A stretch of 64,000 nt of DNA, taken from NCBI RefSeq assembly GCF_000425145.1, contig NZ_AULF01000024.1, positions 1 through 64,000 of the forward strand. The letters run 5' to 3'. The DNA comes from Pedobacter glucosidilyticus DSM 23534 (lineage in GTDB: Bacteria; Bacteroidota; Bacteroidia; Sphingobacteriales; Sphingobacteriaceae). Below, in pieces: positions 61,425 through 64,000 of the stretch. Under the pieces are notes generated by a model. The model was given only the letters and a program-made list of their open reading frames with translations. It searched no databases and was not told the origin of the DNA. Both the position numbers and the translations under genes were made by a program. How positions within the stretch are numbered: the stretch's first letter is position 1; each line of letters starts with the position of its first letter.

Positions 61425-61553
61425 AGTTTCCAGTTCTGGGTGATGACTTTCCTGTTTTTTAATTTTTAATTTTCCCTTTTGAATTTGAAATCAGTTTCCA
61501 GTTCTGGGTGATGACTTTCCTGTTTTTTAATTTTTAATTTTCCCTTTTGAATT
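61425..61553. repeat. 61-bp direct repeat, period 68
   Basis: The segment 61425-61485 (AGTTTCCAGTTCTGGGTGAT...) is repeated exactly at 61493-61553. The 7-base spacer differs. It is gene-free and looks like a recent tandem duplication of repeat-derived DNA. Confidence 0.85.
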
Positions 61554-61559
61554 CAAAAT

Positions 61560-62062
61560 TTTGAATCAATCACGGATTACGCAGAGGGCACAAAGCTGGG
61601 TGTAGACTTATAAAAGCCCTCTGTGAACATTGTGTTCTCTGTGGTTAAAACCATTCAATTTTCTAGTATCAAGGATGAGTGAAATAAAAGAAGAAAAAAT
61701 AGGATCAAGCGTAAAAAATAATCTCTATATGATGATTCAAAGCCTTTCGCATTCCGCCTTTTGCCTTAGCTTTCCGCCTTCCTCCGTACCATGTTCGAGA
61801 CTTGTTCGGGAAATGGCCCTGTTTTTCCGAAGGTGTTACGAAGAAGTCTGGGAGAAGCAGCAAAGGAGAGGTGGATAAAACGCGGGTAAAAGGTGGGGTA
61901 TAGGTGGGCTATACGTGTGTTGTAAGCTTCCCCAAAAACAGTACGGTTTAAAAGTAGAATAGTTAACTTTTTGGAAAGCATACTTCCGCTTGCGTAACCG
62001 TGGTTAATACCCAAAACTTTACCACTGATACTTACCGACAAAATCGCTCGACAGAGCTTGAA
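61560..62062. repeat. CTCTGTG-type repeat and gene-free remainder
   Basis: Around 61570-61650 a repeat of the type GCAGAGGGCACAAAG ... CCCTCTGTGAACATTGTG and TTCTCTGTGGTTAAAA is seen. It is related to the CACTGCGCCCTCTGCGG module of the repeat island at 1503-4690. From 61651 to 62062 no gene is supported. The two short frames (61630-61878 and the opposite one to 62041) have low-complexity or non-protein-like composition. Confidence 0.5.
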
Positions 62063-62069
62063 AATTTAT

Positions 62070-62101
62070 TTTGTTTTTTAGTAACTTATAAGTTACCTTT
62101 G
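62070..62101 (+). promoter_or_regulatory. Promoter and operator of the higBA module
   Basis: TTTG (62070-62073) and TACCTTTG (62094-62101) are 20 bases apart. The perfect 16-bp palindrome GTAACTTATAAGTTAC (62081-62096) lies between and overlaps the -7 box. The start codon is at 62106, so the mRNA would be nearly leaderless. Autorepression by the antitoxin is the expected mechanism. Confidence 0.75.
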
Positions 62102-62105
62102 ATTA

Positions 62106-62459
62106 ATGAAAGTCAGGGAAGTTATAGCTTATAAAGATTACTTTGAAAGTTTCTTGAAATCTCAACCTCAAAATGTTCAAGACAAAATTTTCAAGATAAT
62201 CGAAGCTATTGAAACTCTGGAAAGAGTTCCTTCAAACTATCTTAAATTTTTGGTAGGAACTAATGGACTTTATGAAGCAAGAATTCAATTAGGTTCTAAT
62301 ATTTGGCGTGTGTTCTGTTTTTTCGACAATGACAAGCTTGTTATTTTGTTGAACGGCTTTCAGAAGAAAACGCAGAAGACTCCGAAGAATGAAATTGAAA
62401 AAGCTCTTAAATTAATGACTGAATATCACGACCAAAAAGGAAGAAGAAATGGAAACTAA
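62106..62459 (+). CDS. higB: RelE/HigB-type toxin
   Basis: A 117-aa protein of the phage Gp49-like/HigB family. Key parts are VQDKIFKIIEAIETLERVPS, FLVGTNGLYEARIQLGSNIW and RVFCFFDNDKLVILLNGFQKKTQKTP, the last with the conserved basic residues of the ribosome-dependent ribonuclease site. The toxin gene comes first, as in higBA systems. It overlaps the antitoxin gene by 11 bases. Confidence 0.9.
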   Translation: MKVREVIAYKDYFESFLKSQPQNVQDKIFKIIEAIETLERVPSNYLKFLVGTNGLYEARIQLGSNIWRVFCFFDNDKLVILLNGFQKKTQKTPKNEIEKALKLMTEYHDQKGRRNGN

Positions 62460-62739
62460 AAGCTGGAAAGAAATCAAGAACGACGTTTACGGAATTAAGG
62501 GAACCGACCGAAGAGACGAATTAGAAAGAGATTTTGAAAGTTTCAAAATTGGTTTGCTTTTGCGTAAAGCAAGGGAAGACAAACATTTGACTCAATCCGA
62601 ACTGGCTGAACTAGTAGACAGAAAACGTGAATATATTTCTAGAATTGAAAATAATGGAAGCAATCTGACCCTAAAAACGCTGTTTGACATTGTTGAAAAA
62701 GGCCTGGGCGGAAAAGTCCACATATCAATAGAACTCTAG
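62449..62739 (+). CDS. higA: XRE-type antitoxin (HigA-like)
   Basis: A 96-aa protein with a Cro/C1-type HTH (GLLLRKAREDKHLTQSELAE then VDRKREYISRIENN). The N-terminal ~30 residues are a charged arm that should contact the toxin. It most likely binds the 16-bp palindrome at 62081-62096. The module is intact, unlike the PIN module at the other end of the window. Confidence 0.92.
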   Translation: METKSWKEIKNDVYGIKGTDRRDELERDFESFKIGLLLRKAREDKHLTQSELAELVDRKREYISRIENNGSNLTLKTLFDIVEKGLGGKVHISIEL

Positions 62740-62966
62740 AAAAAAAATACTGGTGCTAACCACAAATTTGTATTATAATGGCAGAACTGCTTTACGTTAT
62801 TTCATCGCAATTAATTAAGTTTATGCAAGCTGAAATTGGTACTGCTTTAATGCCATTTCTGTACAAACTTGCCAAACGTCAAACTGTCAAAAACCTTCAC
62901 TAACTTTTCCACAGGCTCTTCATAATTAAAGTACTTTTTCTATGCTGTTTTTGGGTATCTTGTAAT
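62740..62966. other. Gene-free flank of the transposase remnant
   Basis: I see no coding sequence, tRNA or clear terminator here. It may contain the left end of the decayed IS1182-type element, but no terminal inverted repeat can be set without its partner. Confidence 0.3.
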
Positions 62967-63209
62967 ATGAAATTCATCACAGGAATAGATAGAAACCAAA
63001 CCGAGTTTTTTTGCTTAGAGCAAGCCATCTGAAGGGATCATGAAGTGCGTTTGATAGACTTGTTTGTAAACAGGATAAAGATGTCTGATTATGGATTTGC
63101 TATGGATTTTACAGATAACGGTCGTCCCGCGTACCATCCAACATATTTACTAAAGCTTTTTATTTATCATGGTTATCTTACATATTTTGTGTTATCTGTA
63201 CATACCTGA
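62967..63209 (+). pseudogene. Remnant of an IS1182-type transposase
   Basis: The frame from ATG 62967 reads MKFITGIDRNQTEFFCLEQA I-stop-RDHEVRLIDLFVNRI ... GRPAYHPTYLLKLFIYHGYL. This is the N-terminus of IS1182-family transposases (GRPAYHPSDLLKLFIYGY is the hallmark). A TGA interrupts it at 63030-63032, the end is altered after FIY, and the catalytic part is missing. It is a short decayed fragment. Confidence 0.8.
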
Positions 63210-63280
63210 TTATTAATCCACGAAGATTTAGTTCTGTGATTAATCATTTGTATACACGGCTTAATTCTGAATCAAAATTG

Positions 63281-63288
63281 TACTTTTG
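63281..63288 (+). promoter_or_regulatory. -7 box of the deoxyhypusine synthase-like gene
   Basis: TACTTTTG, exact TAnnTTTG, 17 bases before the ATG at 63306. No TTG at the usual -33 spacing. Confidence 0.5.
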
Positions 63289-63305
63289 CACAAAATTTTA
63301 ATATC

Positions 63306-64000
63306 ATGAGCGTACAAAGAGGACCTATTTCACAGTTTATAGAAAAAAATTACCTTCATTTTAACGCCGCAGCGTTGATGGATGCTGCAAAAGGTTACGA
63401 AACCCACCTAGACGAAGGAGGCAAGATGATGATTACGCTGGCCGGTGCCATGAGTACTGCAGAGCTAGGAATTTCATTAGCAGAGATGATACGTCAAGAT
63501 AAAGTTTCTATCATTTCTTGTACAGGAGCAAACTTGGAAGAAGATATCATGAATCTGGTGGCACACTCTCACTACAAAAGAGTTCCTCATTACCGTGACT
63601 TAAGTCCGCAAGACGAGTGGGACTTACTAGAAAACCACTACAATCGTGTTACAGATACTTGTATCCCTGAGGAAGAAGCTTTTAGAAGATTGCAAAAGCA
63701 TATACATAAAATTTGGAAGGATGCTGATGATGCTGGAGAGCGTTATTTTCCTCACGAATTTATGTATAGAATGTTATTGAGCGGAGATTTAGAGCAGTAT
63801 TATGAGATAGATCCGAAAAACTCTTGGATGTTGGCTGCGGCCGAGAAGAATTTACCTATCGTTGTGCCAGGATGGGAAGACTCTACCATGGGCAATATCT
63901 TCGCTTCTTATGTGATTAAGGGAGAAATGAAAGCAACAACCATGAAAAGCGGTATCGAGTATATGGCTTGGTTGGCAGATTGGTACGTGAAAAACTCAGA
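63306..64000 (+). CDS. Deoxyhypusine synthase-like protein (5' part)
   Basis: The gene runs off the window; 231 codons are visible with no stop. The start is MSVQRGPISQFIEKNYLHFN. The family NAD/spermidine-binding pattern is seen in MITLAGAMSTAELGISLAEM, IISCTGANLEEDIMNLVAHS and LPIVVPGWEDSTMGNIFASY. Eukaryotic and archaeal homologues modify eIF5A with spermidine. Bacteria have no eIF5A, so bacterial members are thought to be polyamine enzymes such as homospermidine synthases. The catalytic Lys region lies beyond the window. Confidence 0.9.
   Translation, partial: MSVQRGPISQFIEKNYLHFNAAALMDAAKGYETHLDEGGKMMITLAGAMSTAELGISLAEMIRQDKVSIISCTGANLEEDIMNLVAHSHYKRVPHYRDLSPQDEWDLLENHYNRVTDTCIPEEEAFRRLQKHIHKIWKDADDAGERYFPHEFMYRMLLSGDLEQYYEIDPKNSWMLAAAEKNLPIVVPGWEDSTMGNIFASYVIKGEMKATTMKSGIEYMAWLADWYVKNS

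Noticed and set aside
61630-62041. Short frames on both strands downstream of the tRNA genes
   Set aside because: Composition is not protein-like and the region is repeat-derived.

Overview
The window is an AT-rich chromosomal segment of a Bacteroidetes bacterium, most likely a Sphingobacteriaceae/Pedobacter-like organism. The signs are a SusC/SusD pair, a PorZ protein of the type IX secretion system, promoters of the TTTG-N19/20-TAnnTTTG type, and the intergenic repeats (AGTCGAAG type and CTCTGYG type) common in this phylum. The two ends look like accessory DNA; the middle is a compact mix of housekeeping and accessory operons.

Region 1-4700 is a repeat-rich island. A DUF4143 ATPase, a DUF2281/PIN toxin-antitoxin pair whose toxin has an internal stop, an ATPase N-terminal remnant and a small conserved protein lie between three blocks of a ~243 bp repeat. 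Region 4723-11270 is a cryptochrome neighbourhood. It holds Cry-DASH and a tiny DUF2256 protein, divergent from a TIGR03643 protein, followed by a tight operon: 6-pyruvoyl-tetrahydropterin synthase, GTP cyclohydrolase I, an SDR without the usual catalytic tyrosine, a flavin-reductase-like protein, a TetR-like regulator and a UbiB-type kinase. The first three operon enzymes match the order of steps in tetrahydrobiopterin synthesis. Region 11271-12600 is a graveyard of antitoxin-like fragments and a transcribed-looking but non-canonical tRNA-like gene.

Region 12647-24869 holds Lrp and TetR regulators, dnaG-yraN-glutaminyl cyclase, kbl, proline catabolism (proline dehydrogenase, pruA, an AraC regulator) and a Fic protein with palindromes running into its start codon. 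Region 25002-30033 is an arsenic operon (arsR-DUF6428-arsC-ACR3), then an iron-sulfur photolyase and a CarH/LitR-like B12-binding MerR regulator. Region 30126-40172 is core metabolism: sucAB, ndk, nrnA-like, FKBP, tatD, ansA. Region 40542-48263 is a SusC/SusD locus with two lipoproteins and a LacI regulator but no glycoside hydrolase.

Region 48267-52484 is a third light-related operon: class I photolyase, TIGR01777, a CBS protein and a DUF2867 SDR. Region 52707-61140 carries ileS-dksA-like-lspA, porZ and recO. The right end has two tandem tRNA-Val genes, repeats, a HigBA module, a decayed IS1182-type transposase and the 5' part of a deoxyhypusine synthase-like gene.

The most interesting reading is a dispersed light-response system. 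There are three different photolyase/cryptochrome paralogues, a pterin pathway next to one of them, and a B12-type photoreceptor regulator next to another. TTTGTTTAA/TTAAACAAA boxes occur at the promoters of the Cry-DASH/pterin locus and of the regulator itself. The link is inferred; the boxes are short and AT-rich.
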